A stretch of DNA of 64,000 nt from Microbacterium foliorum (GCF_006385575.1 NZ_CP041040.1:2542001-2606000); one strand, 5' to 3'; counted from the stretch's first letter, positions 7,045 through 16,406 are shown. Program-made: numbers and translations. The notes: generated from the sequence alone by a model not told the origin.

Positions 7045-9231
7045 ATGTCCCGCCCTGAGCACGCCCCCGCCCCGCCGATCAGAGAGCGCACGCGGCGCCA
7101 TTCCTGGGCGCGCGTCCTCATCCCCGTCGCCCTGATCCTGGTGTGGCTGGTCGGGGCAGGGCTCGGTGGCCCGCTGTTCGGCAAGGTCGACGAGGTCTCG
7201 TCGAACGATCAGACGAGCTATCTGCCCGAGTCGGCTGATGCGACTCAGGTGCAGAAGCTCCTCGGCGAGTTCAACGACAGCGACGCCATCCCGGCGATCG
7301 CCGTCTTCGTCTCCGATGGCGAACTCTCGGAGTCGGATGTCCAGACCATCTCGGATGCCGTGGCCGACGCGCCGTCCGTCGAGGGTGTGAGCGAGGATGT
7401 CTCCCCCGCTCTGACCTCGGAAGACGGCAAGGCCGTGCAGGCGTTCATCCCCATCGAGGGCGACGCGGAGCTCGCCGATGCGATCGACGCGCTCGGCGCT
7501 CAGTTGCGCGAAGCCGCTCCGGACGGCGTCACGGTCTACATCACGGGTCCTGCGGGGTTCAGCGCTGACCTCGTCGCCGGGTTCGCCGGCATCGACGGAC
7601 TGCTGCTGGGCGTCGCCCTGCTCGCGGTGCTCGTCATCCTGGTGCTGGTCTACCGCTCGTTCCTGCTGCCCATCGTCGTGCTCTCGACGAGCCTGTTCGC
7701 GCTCTGCGTGGCGCTGCTGGTCGTGTGGTGGCTCGCGAAGTTCGAGGTGCTGCTGCTCAGCGGCCAGACCCAGGGCATCCTGTTCATCCTGGTCATCGGA
7801 GCCGCCACCGACTACGCCCTGCTCCTGGTGGCGCGGTTCCGCGAAGAACTCCGAGTCTCCCAGGACAAGGGAACGGCCGTGCTCGCGGCGTGGAAGGGCT
7901 CGTTCGAGCCGATCGTCGCCTCCGGCGGCACGGTGATCGCCGGTCTTCTGTGCCTGCTGCTCAGCGACCTCAAGTCCAACAGCACTCTCGGTCCCGTGGC
8001 CGCGATCGGCATCGTGTTCGCGATGCTCGCAGCGCTCACGCTGCTTCCTGCGCTGCTGCTGCTGTTCGGCCGTGCAGTCTTCTGGCCCCGGCGTCCGAAA
8101 TTCGAGCCCGAGGTCGTCGCCGAGGAGCACGGCATGCGCAAGACGGGGCTGTGGGCGCGACTCGCGCACCTGATCACCAAGCGTCCGCGCGTCATCTGGA
8201 TCGTTACGACCCTGGTGCTGCTCGCCGGCGCCTCCGGCGTGCTGCAGCTCAACGCCGTCGGCGTGCCGCAGTCCGACCTCGTACTCGGCGCCTCTGAAGC
8301 CCGCGACGGACAGGTGGCCCTCGGCGAGCACTTCCCCGGCGGTTCGGGCAGCCCCGTCTACGTGGTCGTCGCGGAGGAGCGGCTGCAGGATGCTGCCGAC
8401 GTGCTTCTCGCCGACGACGGCGTCGACGGAGTCTCGGTGACGGCTGCCGATTCACCGAGCGGTGCGGCGACGGTCACCGAAGACGGACTGGCCGCGGTCG
8501 GCCCTCCGGGGACCCCTGTTCCCGAGCCCACCGTCGTCGACGGCGAGGTCCTGCTGCAGGGCACCTTGACCGACGCGGCCGACTCGGATGCGGCTGCCGC
8601 CACCGTGCGCGATCTGCGCGCAGAGTTGAACGAGATCGATGCGCTGGTGGGAGGAGTCACCGCGACGGCCATCGACACCAACGATGCCTCGATCCACGAC
8701 CGCAACCTGATCATCCCCGTGGTCCTCGTGGTGATCATGCTTATCCTCATGCTGCTGCTGCGTTCGATCCTCGCCCCGGTGCTGCTGATCATCACCACCG
8801 TGCTGTCGTTCGGCACGGCCATGGGCGTCTCGGCGCTGGTGTTCAACGGCGTGTTCGACTTCCCCGGCGCCGACCCTGCCGTGCCGCTGTACGGGTTCGT
8901 GTTCCTGGTCGCGCTCGGCATCGACTACAACATCTTCCTGATGACCAGAGTGCGCGAGGAATCTCTCGAGCACGGCACCCGCGAGGGCGTTCTCCGCGGG
9001 CTCTCGATCACGGGAGGCGTCATCACCTCCGCCGGCCTCGTGCTCGCTGCGACCTTCGCCGCACTGGGTGTGATCCCGATCCTGTTCCTGGCGCAGCTCG
9101 CGTTCATCGTCGCGTTCGGCGTGCTGCTCGACACGTTCGTGGTGCGCTCGCTGCTCGTGCCGGCGCTCGCCTACGACCTGGGCCGAGTGATCTGGTGGCC
9201 GTCGAAGCTGTGGCGCAGCGGTCGCGACTGA
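7045..9231 (+). CDS. MMPL/RND-family membrane transporter
   Basis: A 728-residue MMPL-type RND transporter with the usual repeat: one helix, a large extracellular domain and five helices, twice. Signature sequences are AATDYALLLVARFREEL near residue 252 and LGIDYNIFLMTRVREE near residue 621. It lies 47 bp after crtEb with an RBS (GAGAGGAA) before ATG 7045, so it is probably the last gene of the operon. C. glutamicum also has an MMPL gene within its crt operon. A role in moving carotenoid or other lipids is inferred from context only. Confidence 0.9.
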   Translation: MSRPEHAPAPPIRERTRRHSWARVLIPVALILVWLVGAGLGGPLFGKVDEVSSNDQTSYLPESADATQVQKLLGEFNDSDAIPAIAVFVSDGELSESDVQTISDAVADAPSVEGVSEDVSPALTSEDGKAVQAFIPIEGDAELADAIDALGAQLREAAPDGVTVYITGPAGFSADLVAGFAGIDGLLLGVALLAVLVILVLVYRSFLLPIVVLSTSLFALCVALLVVWWLAKFEVLLLSGQTQGILFILVIGAATDYALLLVARFREELRVSQDKGTAVLAAWKGSFEPIVASGGTVIAGLLCLLLSDLKSNSTLGPVAAIGIVFAMLAALTLLPALLLLFGRAVFWPRRPKFEPEVVAEEHGMRKTGLWARLAHLITKRPRVIWIVTTLVLLAGASGVLQLNAVGVPQSDLVLGASEARDGQVALGEHFPGGSGSPVYVVVAEERLQDAADVLLADDGVDGVSVTAADSPSGAATVTEDGLAAVGPPGTPVPEPTVVDGEVLLQGTLTDAADSDAAAATVRDLRAELNEIDALVGGVTATAIDTNDASIHDRNLIIPVVLVVIMLILMLLLRSILAPVLLIITTVLSFGTAMGVSALVFNGVFDFPGADPAVPLYGFVFLVALGIDYNIFLMTRVREESLEHGTREGVLRGLSITGGVITSAGLVLAATFAALGVIPILFLAQLAFIVAFGVLLDTFVVRSLLVPALAYDLGRVIWWPSKLWRSGRD

Positions 9232-9235
9232 GAGG

Positions 9236-9309
9236 TGCCCTCGACTGGATTCGAACCAGCGACCTGCCCTTTAGGAGAGGGCTGCTCTATCCTGCTGAGC
9301 TACGGGGGC
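9236..9309 (-). tRNA. tRNA-Arg (anticodon CCT)
   Basis: A 74-nt cloverleaf on the minus strand. The acceptor arm begins GCCCCCG, the anticodon arm is GCCCT-CTCCTAA-AGGGC, and the T arm carries GGTTCGAATCC. The anticodon CCT reads AGG. The acceptor stem has one C·A mismatch at position 5-68. CCA is not encoded. Confidence 0.93.
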
Positions 9310-9350
9310 GAGGATTCCATTCTAGAGGAAGCCTCGCCCCCGCCTTCCGC

Positions 9351-9848
9351 TCACGCCGCGAGGGCGAGGTACGGCTCCCACCTCGGATCGCTCCGCTCGG
9401 TGCCACGCACCGTCCACGCCGTGCCGTGAGGAGGACGCGGCGCGAACCGCAGCTCCCAGCGCATCTCCTGCGGAGTGCGGTCGCTCTTGGTGTTGTTGCA
9501 GCGCAGGCAGCAGGCGACGAGGTTCTCCCACGAATCGGCTCCGCCCCGCGAGCGCGGCATCACGTGGTCGATGGTCGACGCCGCCTTGCCGCAGTAGCCG
9601 CAGCGGTGATTGTCGCGGCGCAGGACTCCCCGCCGGGTCACCGGCACCCGTCTGCTTGCGGGAATGCGCACGTAACGCGAGAGGACGATGACGGCGGGGC
9701 GGTCGTAGACGCCGTGGCTGCCCCAGACGGGGTCGTCTTCCACGCGTTCGATCACGGTGGCCTTGTCATTCATGACCAGGACCAGGGCTCTCTTGAACGA
9801 CACGATCGCGAGCGGTTCGTATCCTGCGTTCAGTACAAGTGTGCGCAT
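9351..9848 (-). CDS. HNH endonuclease
   Basis: A 165-residue HNH nuclease of the single-domain type common in actinobacteria. The nuclease core includes CGYCGKAASTIDHVMPRSRGG, then WENLVACCLRCNNTK; the two CxxC pairs bind zinc and the DH and N residues form the metal-dependent active site. The second of two nearby ATGs (9848) is preferred because a GAGAGG site lies 6 nt upstream. A substrate is not known, and there is no methylase next door to suggest restriction. Confidence 0.88.
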   Translation of the reverse strand: MRTLVLNAGYEPLAIVSFKRALVLVMNDKATVIERVEDDPVWGSHGVYDRPAVIVLSRYVRIPASRRVPVTRRGVLRRDNHRCGYCGKAASTIDHVMPRSRGGADSWENLVACCLRCNNTKSDRTPQEMRWELRFAPRPPHGTAWTVRGTERSDPRWEPYLALAA

Positions 9849-9933
9849 CGTCATCCTCTCGATCCGCCGGGACGGCTTCCCGGCACTCTCGACTCACACG
9901 AAGCCGCACGGAGTGGAAGCGTTCGCAGGGACG

Positions 9934-9961
9934 AAAAAAGGCGCTGTCTACAGACAGCGCC
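9934..9961 (-). terminator. Rho-independent terminator
   Basis: On the minus strand GGCGCTGTCT and AGACAGCGCC form a 10-bp stem, followed by six T. It lies between the M23 peptidase and the HNH gene, 215 nt after the peptidase stop. Confidence 0.88.
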
Positions 9962-10058
9962 TCATACGCACGGCAACGCCGTGGTGTCCCTGCGGACGAT
10001 GCAGAAGGACGTGACGACCGAGGGCATCCATGGTTCGGATGCTCGGTATTCGCTCCAT
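9948..10058 (-). CDS. Possible short ORF in the leader before the HNH gene
   Basis: Inside the 328-bp gap between the HNH gene and the M23 gene, a 36-codon minus-strand frame begins MERIPSIRTMDALGRHVLLH and ends with its TAG inside the loop of the terminator stem. GGGAGAAG lies a few nt upstream of the ATG, and a TAGCCT -10-like hexamer lies about 40 nt upstream. I do not recognise the peptide. The rest of the gap shows no other frame or structure. Confidence 0.3.
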   Translation of the reverse strand: MERIPSIRTMDALGRHVLLHRPQGHHGVAVRMRRCL

Positions 10059-10176
10059 CAGCTTCTCCCGCCTGTGCGACAACGGGTTCAGGCTAACCCA
10101 TCAGGAGTGCCCGAGGGCGAAACTGCGGGTGAACTCCCGGAGGCGTGTCCGGGAGGAAGTGAGGTGGGTAGGGCGA

Positions 10177-10995
10177 TCAGCCCGCGTTGGCTCCGAGCCA
10201 GGCGATCGGCTCCATGAGCCCGCCGTTGACCCAGACCTCGAAGTGCAGATGGTTGGCGGTCGAACGCCCGGTGCTGCCGACGAAGCCGATCAGCTGGCCA
10301 GCGGCCACCGTCTGGCCGGCCTGGACCTGGCGCGAGCCGTAGATCATGTGGCCGTACGTGGTCTGCACGCGCTGGCCACCCACGACGCTGTCGAGCATGA
10401 CTGCGACGCCGTACCCGCCGATGCTCTCTGCCGAGGCGCGCACGACACCGGCAGCGGCGGCATAGATCGGGGTTCCGGCGGGAGCAAGCATGTCAGCACC
10501 CTGGTGGGCGCCGCCGACCGTGCGGCTGACGTTGTACGAACCCTGGGGAAGCGGATACCGGACCTCGCCGGAGCCGGGCGACACCAGCGCGTAGCGACCC
10601 GTGTCGATCTTGGTCCCCGACGTCGACGCGACGGAGGCGGCAGCAGCGGCCGCACGGGCTGCGGCAGCTTCTTCCGCCTTCTTCTTCTCGATCTCGCCCG
10701 GGGTCGTGGCGGTGAACGTGCCGCGGCTGAGCGGGGCGGACGTGGCATCCGAGGCGACGACCAGCGACTGGGCGTCGACAGCAGCCATCTGCTGCAATGT
10801 CGTCGCCGTCTCGGCCGGCTTCGTCGCGGCGTAGGCGGGAAGAGCGACAGCGGCGACGAGAGCACCGACGGCCCCGAAGATGGCGATCGAACGCAAGGGC
10901 TTCACGACCTTGCGAGCGTCGACGCGGCTGCGAGAGCTGCGTGCGACTGCTCGATCTTCAGTTGTCTTCATGGGCGATTCGATGTCTTTGGCCAA
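10177..10995 (-). CDS. M23-family (LytM) peptidoglycan peptidase, membrane-anchored or secreted
   Basis: A 272-residue M23 metallopeptidase that should cleave peptide cross-links in the cell wall. A hydrophobic segment near residues 30-52, ending LPAYA, is a signal or anchor. A coiled, Ala/Lys-rich stretch follows, then the LytM domain with the zinc motif HQGADMLAPAGTP and the HLHFEVW motif. TTG at 10995 is chosen because GGAGG sits 8 nt before it; ATG at 10971 has no RBS, and the frame remains open to 11046. An array of 11-bp repeats in its upstream region suggests response-regulator control. Confidence 0.9.
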   Translation of the reverse strand: MAKDIESPMKTTEDRAVARSSRSRVDARKVVKPLRSIAIFGAVGALVAAVALPAYAATKPAETATTLQQMAAVDAQSLVVASDATSAPLSRGTFTATTPGEIEKKKAEEAAAARAAAAAASVASTSGTKIDTGRYALVSPGSGEVRYPLPQGSYNVSRTVGGAHQGADMLAPAGTPIYAAAAGVVRASAESIGGYGVAVMLDSVVGGQRVQTTYGHMIYGSRQVQAGQTVAAGQLIGFVGSTGRSTANHLHFEVWVNGGLMEPIAWLGANAG

Positions 10996-11166
10996 AACTT
11001 GATCCTCCAGCGCCTGCGCGCTCGGGTAGCGCTGGCTCGTCGGCACTCTGCTCTCGTGGCACGAATGTAGCTCGGGTACGTTGTGCGGTCTGACCGAGAG
11101 GTCGACGAGCCTGGAAGGCGAGTCCTCTCGGGTGTCGTCAGTGGGCTTCTTCGACGACTTGTCCGA

Positions 11167-11194
11167 GGTTACCGGAAGATAACGATCCTGTCAC
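11167..11194 (-). promoter_or_regulatory. Three GTnAnC-like repeats with 11-bp spacing upstream of the M23 gene
   Basis: On the minus strand GTGACA, GTTATC and GTAACC follow one another at exact 11-bp intervals. Direct repeats one helical turn apart are typical of OmpR/PhoB-family response regulators. MtrA, which controls cell-wall hydrolases in actinobacteria, is a candidate by analogy. Confidence 0.35.
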
Positions 11195-11260
11195 CCCACG
11201 AACCTGGCAATCCTCGGAGAGGCGGAATCACGCGGATTTCGGGCCGATCGGATCGGTCTG

Positions 11261-11962
11261 TCAGGCGGGTTCGCCGACCAGGAAGATGTGCGAGGCGAGC
11301 TCGACGGGGAGTTCCAGTCCGTCTGCCTTGCCCTCCATCTGGATGAGGACGTACCCCTCGTTGAAGCGGTAGTCGCCCTTCGCGCCGGGAACGACTCCCG
11401 CATCGCGGAGCTGCTCGAGCAGCTCGGGATCGACCTGAGCGGGCTCGGCGAGACGACGTACGGTTCCGTCGATCGGAGCGCCTGCGGCGTTCAGCTTCTG
11501 CACCAGCCCGATGACGCCCTCGTCGAAGGTGCGCGCCGGGGTGTCTCCCAGCTGGTCGAGTCCGGGGATCGGGTTGCCGTACGGAGATTCGGTCGGGTGG
11601 CCCAGCAGTTCGACCAGCCGACGCTCGACCTGCTCGCTCATGACGTGCTCCCAGCGGCAGGCTTCTTCATGCACGTACGCCCAGTCGAGACCGATGACAT
11701 CGGAGAGCAGACGCTCGGCAAGACGGTGCTTGCGCATGACGTTGACGGCCTTGCGGCGGCCCGCGTCGGTCAGCTCGAGGGTGCGGTCTTCGGAGACGAC
11801 GACGAGACCGTCGCGCTCCATGCGCCCGACCGTCTGCGAGACCGTCGGACCCGAGTGGCCGAGACGCTCGGAGATTCGGGCACGCAGCGGCACGATGTTC
11901 TCCTCCTCGAGTTCGAGGATGGTGCGGAGGTACATCTCCGTGGTGTCGATCAAGTCCGTCAT
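11261..11962 (-). CDS. DtxR/IdeR-family metal-dependent repressor
   Basis: A 233-residue iron- or manganese-responsive repressor. The order is N-terminal winged helix (1-70), metal-binding and dimerisation domain (about 71-140), and a C-terminal SH3-like domain. The metal ligands align with DtxR numbering: H79, H98, C102, E105 and H106 are all present. GGAGG lies before the ATG, and a DtxR-type box lies 19 bp upstream, suggesting autoregulation. The Cys at position 102 favours iron (DtxR/IdeR-like) over MntR-like specificity. Confidence 0.92.
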   Translation of the reverse strand: MTDLIDTTEMYLRTILELEEENIVPLRARISERLGHSGPTVSQTVGRMERDGLVVVSEDRTLELTDAGRRKAVNVMRKHRLAERLLSDVIGLDWAYVHEEACRWEHVMSEQVERRLVELLGHPTESPYGNPIPGLDQLGDTPARTFDEGVIGLVQKLNAAGAPIDGTVRRLAEPAQVDPELLEQLRDAGVVPGAKGDYRFNEGYVLIQMEGKADGLELPVELASHIFLVGEPA

Positions 11963-11980
11963 GTGGCCCTCCGGGTCTTC

Positions 11981-11999
11981 TTAGGCAAGCCTACATTCC
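11981..11999. promoter_or_regulatory. DtxR/IdeR box
   Basis: TTAGGCAAGCCTA matches the left half and core of the 19-bp consensus TTAGGTTAGSCTAACCTAA; I count 12 of 19 identities. It lies just upstream of the dtxR-like gene. Confidence 0.6.
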
Positions 12000-12049
12000 C
12001 GCGCGGACATCAGGGCGTCATGAGGTCGGGGCGCTCGGGGTTCACGCCG

Positions 12050-13174
<1,125 letters not shown>

Positions 13175-13189
13175 CGCCGGCAGTCAACG

Positions 13190-13225
13190 AGAGAAGGGGC
13201 CGCGTTCGCACGCGGCCCCTTCTCT
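13190..13225. terminator. Bidirectional terminator between serC and the DUF3027 gene
   Basis: A 15-bp perfect stem (AGAGAAGGGGCCGCG and its complement) with a 6-nt loop lies between convergent genes. Confidence 0.85.
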
Positions 13226-13244
13226 GATTCGTCTCAACGGAGGG

Positions 13245-13907
13245 TCATTCCTCGTCGTCGGAGTCCTCGTCATCCGAGTCCTCGTCGTCCGAGTCCTCGT
13301 CGTCCGCGTCCGAGTCCTCGTCGTCCTCGTCGTCCTCGTCGGATTCATCGTCCTCGTCGGATTCATCGTCGTCCGCAGCGGCCGAGTCATCGAGTTCGTC
13401 GATGTCGACTCCGTCGAGGTCGCCCGCATGCAGCACGCGCGGCTCGGTGGCGAGCTCGTCCTCGTCGATGTCGTCGTCGTCGTCGAGGTCGTCGTCATCG
13501 AGATCATCGTCGTCGTCGGATTCGTCGTCGACCGATGTCGCGTCCGCACCGTCCGCAGCGGACGCGGCCGCCTGCGCCGCGAGCTCCACCTGGTGGGCGC
13601 GGTACTCGGCGAGGCGCTCGGCCCACGGCACCCATTCGGGCGCGAGCAGCGCTCCGTCGCCCGGCAGCAGCTCGAGCTCGAGCACCGTCGGCTCCTCGTC
13701 GTCGACGCGCGCGACCGTGACCGTCCAGTACCAGCCCGGGTAGCCGGGAAGTCGATTCTCGAAGCGCAGCGACACAGAGCCGCCCTCTTCGGGGATGTAG
13801 TCGGCTGCGGGTCCGACGGTCGACGGCGGAGTGATCTCGTGCAGCGCGGCGAGCGCGAGATCGTGAGCGTCGATCAGACGCTGGTCCACCTCAGGCTTCG
13901 AGGTCAT
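13245..13907 (-). CDS. DUF3027 protein with long acidic C-terminal tail
   Basis: A 220-residue member of the actinobacterial DUF3027 family, of unknown function. Residues 1-110 are the conserved region, including LPGYPGWYWTVTVARVD and EWVPWAERLAEYR. The last 85 residues are almost entirely Asp, Glu and Ser, encoded by imperfect 15-bp repeats. Its start overlaps the end of the cold-shock gene by 17 nt, so the two are co-transcribed, as in many actinobacteria. The acidic tail could mimic nucleic acid or bind basic partners; that is speculation. Confidence 0.85.
   Translation of the reverse strand: MTSKPEVDQRLIDAHDLALAALHEITPPSTVGPAADYIPEEGGSVSLRFENRLPGYPGWYWTVTVARVDDEEPTVLELELLPGDGALLAPEWVPWAERLAEYRAHQVELAAQAAASAADGADATSVDDESDDDDDLDDDDLDDDDDIDEDELATEPRVLHAGDLDGVDIDELDDSAAADDDESDEDDESDEDDEDDEDSDADDEDSDDEDSDDEDSDDEE
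13261..13326 (-). repeat. 15-bp tandem repeats encoding the acidic tail
   Basis: On the plus strand the unit GAGTCCTCGTCGTCC occurs four times, one copy with a single change, with a 6-bp interruption. It encodes repeated Asp-Asp-Glu-Asp-Ser. Related irregular units continue to about 13380, so copy number may vary between strains. Confidence 0.8.
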
Positions 13908-14271
13908 CGGCTACCTTGCGCAGAACTGCCGCGATCTTGCGGCCGTGGGCAGACGAGGGGTACCGGCCGCGTCGCAGATCGCCGCCCATCCCGTCGAGGA
14001 GCTTCACGAGGTCCTCGACGATGATCGCCATGTCGTCCGCCGGCTTGCGCTTCGCCTTCGAGAGGCTCGGCGGGGCTTCGAGCACCCGCACGGACAGCGC
14101 CTGGAGGCCGCGCTTGCCGTCGGCGACACCGAACTCCACGCGTGAACCCGCCTTGACTGCCGCGCCGGTGGGCATGGCGGAAGCGTGCAGGAAGACGTCT
14201 TGGCCGTCATCGCTGGCGATGAAGCCGAAACCCTTGTCTTCGTCGTAGAACCTGACCTTGCCGGTGGGCAT
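13891..14271 (-). CDS. Cold-shock domain protein with C-terminal extension
   Basis: A 126-residue protein whose residues 1-65 form a cold-shock domain that binds single-stranded nucleic acid. RNP1-like GFGFIASDDGQDVFLH is clear. The extra 60 residues (LVKLLDGMGGDLRRGRYPSS and onward) are typical of the long actinobacterial CspA-like proteins, which sit next to DUF3027 genes. GAGG precedes the ATG. Regulation by cold cannot be judged from the sequence. Confidence 0.9.
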   Translation of the reverse strand: MPTGKVRFYDEDKGFGFIASDDGQDVFLHASAMPTGAAVKAGSRVEFGVADGKRGLQALSVRVLEAPPSLSKAKRKPADDMAIIVEDLVKLLDGMGGDLRRGRYPSSAHGRKIAAVLRKVADDLEA

Positions 14272-14397
14272 GGGAGAAACCTCGCTGAGTCGGTGTGGAG
14301 CTGGATCGGACGCACGTGTGCGACCACCTCCAGCCTACCGGTCGCCGGGCAGGGAATCCGTAGGTCACGATGCGGAACCGTCAGACCCCGCAGCGAC

Positions 14398-14403
14398 TAG
14401 GCT
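14398..14403 (+). promoter_or_regulatory. -10 element TAGGCT of the gene at 14411
   Basis: It ends 7 nt before the ATG. Confidence 0.45.
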
Positions 14404-14410
14404 GAGACGG

Positions 14411-14686
14411 ATGAGCACCAAGAGTCCCGAACCTGAGGTTCCCGTTCGCCGCATCGATCGCATCCTGGCGTTCACGGCACTCGGACTCGCCGCGGCGTCC
14501 ATCATCTGCTTCTTCGCGATCATCATCGGCACCGCCGTCGGCATGCAGCAGGAGGACTTCGGCACCGGCGCCTGGCCGTTCATCGCCGCGATCCCCTACT
14601 GGGGGCTTCCCGCCGCATTCGTCATGATCATCGTGCTCCTCGCCATGAGCTTCATCCGCAAGGGGCGCGCGGCATCGCGGCCCTGA
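14411..14686 (+). CDS. Two-helix membrane protein of unknown function
   Basis: A 91-residue protein with two strongly hydrophobic segments (about residues 17-40 and 59-80) separated by a short loop, and a basic C-terminus ending IRKGRAASRP. I do not recognise the family. The start follows a -10 element by 7 nt, and upstream in-frame codons would only extend into the promoter. It lies 10 bp before the helicase-associated gene and may be co-transcribed with it. Confidence 0.7.
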   Translation: MSTKSPEPEVPVRRIDRILAFTALGLAAASIICFFAIIIGTAVGMQQEDFGTGAWPFIAAIPYWGLPAAFVMIIVLLAMSFIRKGRAASRP

Positions 14687-14696
14687 GGTATCCGTC

Positions 14697-16406
14697 ATGA
14701 GCACGCACGCCCGACCGCTGGCCGAATGGCTCTCCGCCGCGAGCGACGAGCAGCTCACCACTCTGTTCTCAGCGCGGCGTGTGCGTGCGGACGTCGGCTG
14801 GCAGGACTTCTTCGACGCCGCCGAGGCGCTCCTCGACCCGGCGTCGATCGCGCGAGTCCTGCCCCTGCTCACGCACGGCGAGGCAGCGATGCTCCTCGCA
14901 GCTGCGAGCACCCCTGCCGCAGAGCAGTCCGCTCACCGGGCGACGCTCGAGAACCTCGCACTGCTGCGCCCCGACGGAGCGCCCTTTCCTCCGGTCGTCG
15001 CCGCCGTCGAGGACCGCCCCGAGCCGACTCCGCTCAGCCTTTCGGCACCGACGCCGGCGACCGACGCCGAGACCGCCCACGCGGCCGAGCGGGCCTTCAC
15101 GACCGTCTCCGCCCTCGCCGATCTTCTGCTGCTGGCGCGGGAGAAGCCCTTCGCCCTCCTCACCGGCGGCAACGTCAGCGCGGGAGAGAAGCGGCAGCTC
15201 AGCGAATCGGGCGTCACCGCCGAGTCGATCGACGCACTGATCGCGATCGCGATCGACTCGGGTCTCGTCGCGCCCGATGCTCGCAGGCTGCGCACCACGC
15301 CGCGCACCGAGGAGTGGCTGCGATCGCCGGTGGCGGACCGGTGGAGCGCGCTCGTCGAGGGCTTCCGTGACGCTCTCCCTCGCGGGGTGCGCACGTCAGA
15401 CAGCGGATGGTTGCCCACGATGACCTGGGCACAGGCGCACCCGTGGGACCCCGCCTGGGCCGATCGCACCGCCGCGCTGCTCGAGCGCGCTCGTCTGCTC
15501 GGACTCATCGTCGATGGCGACAGCGAACCCGCATGGGCGGCATCGATCCGCCGAGGCGCGAGCGTCGACGCCGCTGCGCTCGTCGCACTCCTCCCGAACG
15601 AGGTCGATCGCATCTTCCTCCAGAACGACCTGAGCGCGATCTCGCCGGGCCCTCTCGCCCCCGGGCTCGACGTGCGGCTGCGCACGATCGCCGCGAGAGA
15701 GTCCGCAGCACAGGCCTCCACCTATCGCTTCACCCCGGAATCGATCGCCCACGCGCTCGTCGCCGGCGAGACCGAGCAGTCGATCCTCGAGTTCCTCGAA
15801 TCGCTCTCACTCACCGGCATCCCGCAGCCGCTCCGCTACCTCGTCACCCAGACCGCGCAGCGTCACGGCCTGGTTCGCGTGTCGATCGACCCCGAGACCG
15901 GTCGAACGCGCATCGAGAGCAGCGACCAGCATCTGATCGAGGCGATGGCCGTCGACCAGGGACTGCGGCCGCTGGCCCTCACGAAACACGTCGCCTCTCT
16001 GACCACGCGCGTGGGGCGCGACACCGTCTACTGGGCGCTGACGGACGCACGGTACCCCGCGACGCTCGTCGACGACGAGGGACACCCGATCGCCCGGGAA
16101 CGGAATCCGATCTCCGAGGCGACGCCCGACCCCGCTCCGGACTACTCCTCGCTCATCGCCGCCATGCGCTCGCATCAGGGGCCGGACGCGGATGCCGCCT
16201 GGCTCGACCGCGAGCTCGACGCCGCGGTCCGGGCGAAGGCGGTGCTCCGCGTCAGCGTCGGCATGCCGGACGGGTCGACGAGAGAGCTGATCCTCGAAGC
16301 CACCGGGCTCGGTGGAGGACGCCTCCGCGGCCGAGATCGCGCGGCGGATGTCGAACGCACGCTTCCGGTGTCGAGCATCCGCGCCGCCGTCGTGATACCC
16401 CAGTAA
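14697..16406 (+). CDS. Helicase-associated protein partnering XPB
   Basis: A 569-residue actinobacterial protein annotated in relatives as a helicase-associated (helicase C-terminal/XPB-Ssl2) domain protein. It lacks Walker motifs. The first 100 residues form a helical region, and the C-terminal third has a WYL-like or XPB-related fold ending in LPVSSIRAAVVIPQ. It is followed after 11 bp by the XPB helicase, a pairing conserved across actinobacteria, so a regulatory or structural role in the same repair process is likely. Direct evidence of activity is absent. Confidence 0.75.
   Translation: MSTHARPLAEWLSAASDEQLTTLFSARRVRADVGWQDFFDAAEALLDPASIARVLPLLTHGEAAMLLAAASTPAAEQSAHRATLENLALLRPDGAPFPPVVAAVEDRPEPTPLSLSAPTPATDAETAHAAERAFTTVSALADLLLLAREKPFALLTGGNVSAGEKRQLSESGVTAESIDALIAIAIDSGLVAPDARRLRTTPRTEEWLRSPVADRWSALVEGFRDALPRGVRTSDSGWLPTMTWAQAHPWDPAWADRTAALLERARLLGLIVDGDSEPAWAASIRRGASVDAAALVALLPNEVDRIFLQNDLSAISPGPLAPGLDVRLRTIAARESAAQASTYRFTPESIAHALVAGETEQSILEFLESLSLTGIPQPLRYLVTQTAQRHGLVRVSIDPETGRTRIESSDQHLIEAMAVDQGLRPLALTKHVASLTTRVGRDTVYWALTDARYPATLVDDEGHPIARERNPISEATPDPAPDYSSLIAAMRSHQGPDADAAWLDRELDAAVRAKAVLRVSVGMPDGSTRELILEATGLGGGRLRGRDRAADVERTLPVSSIRAAVVIPQ

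Noticed and set aside
9948..10058. DALGRHVLL in the short leader frame resembles the start of small S-adenosylmethionine decarboxylases
   Set aside because: The similarity covers about nine residues and the rest does not continue the family, so no function was assigned.
10996..11260. Possible ydaO (cyclic di-AMP) riboswitch in the leader of the M23 peptidase gene
   Set aside because: Such riboswitches precede cell-wall hydrolase genes in actinobacteria, but I could not find the conserved core sequences in this leader.
13261..13380. Repeat array as a CRISPR
   Set aside because: Units are 15 bp without spacers and lie within a coding frame for acidic residues.
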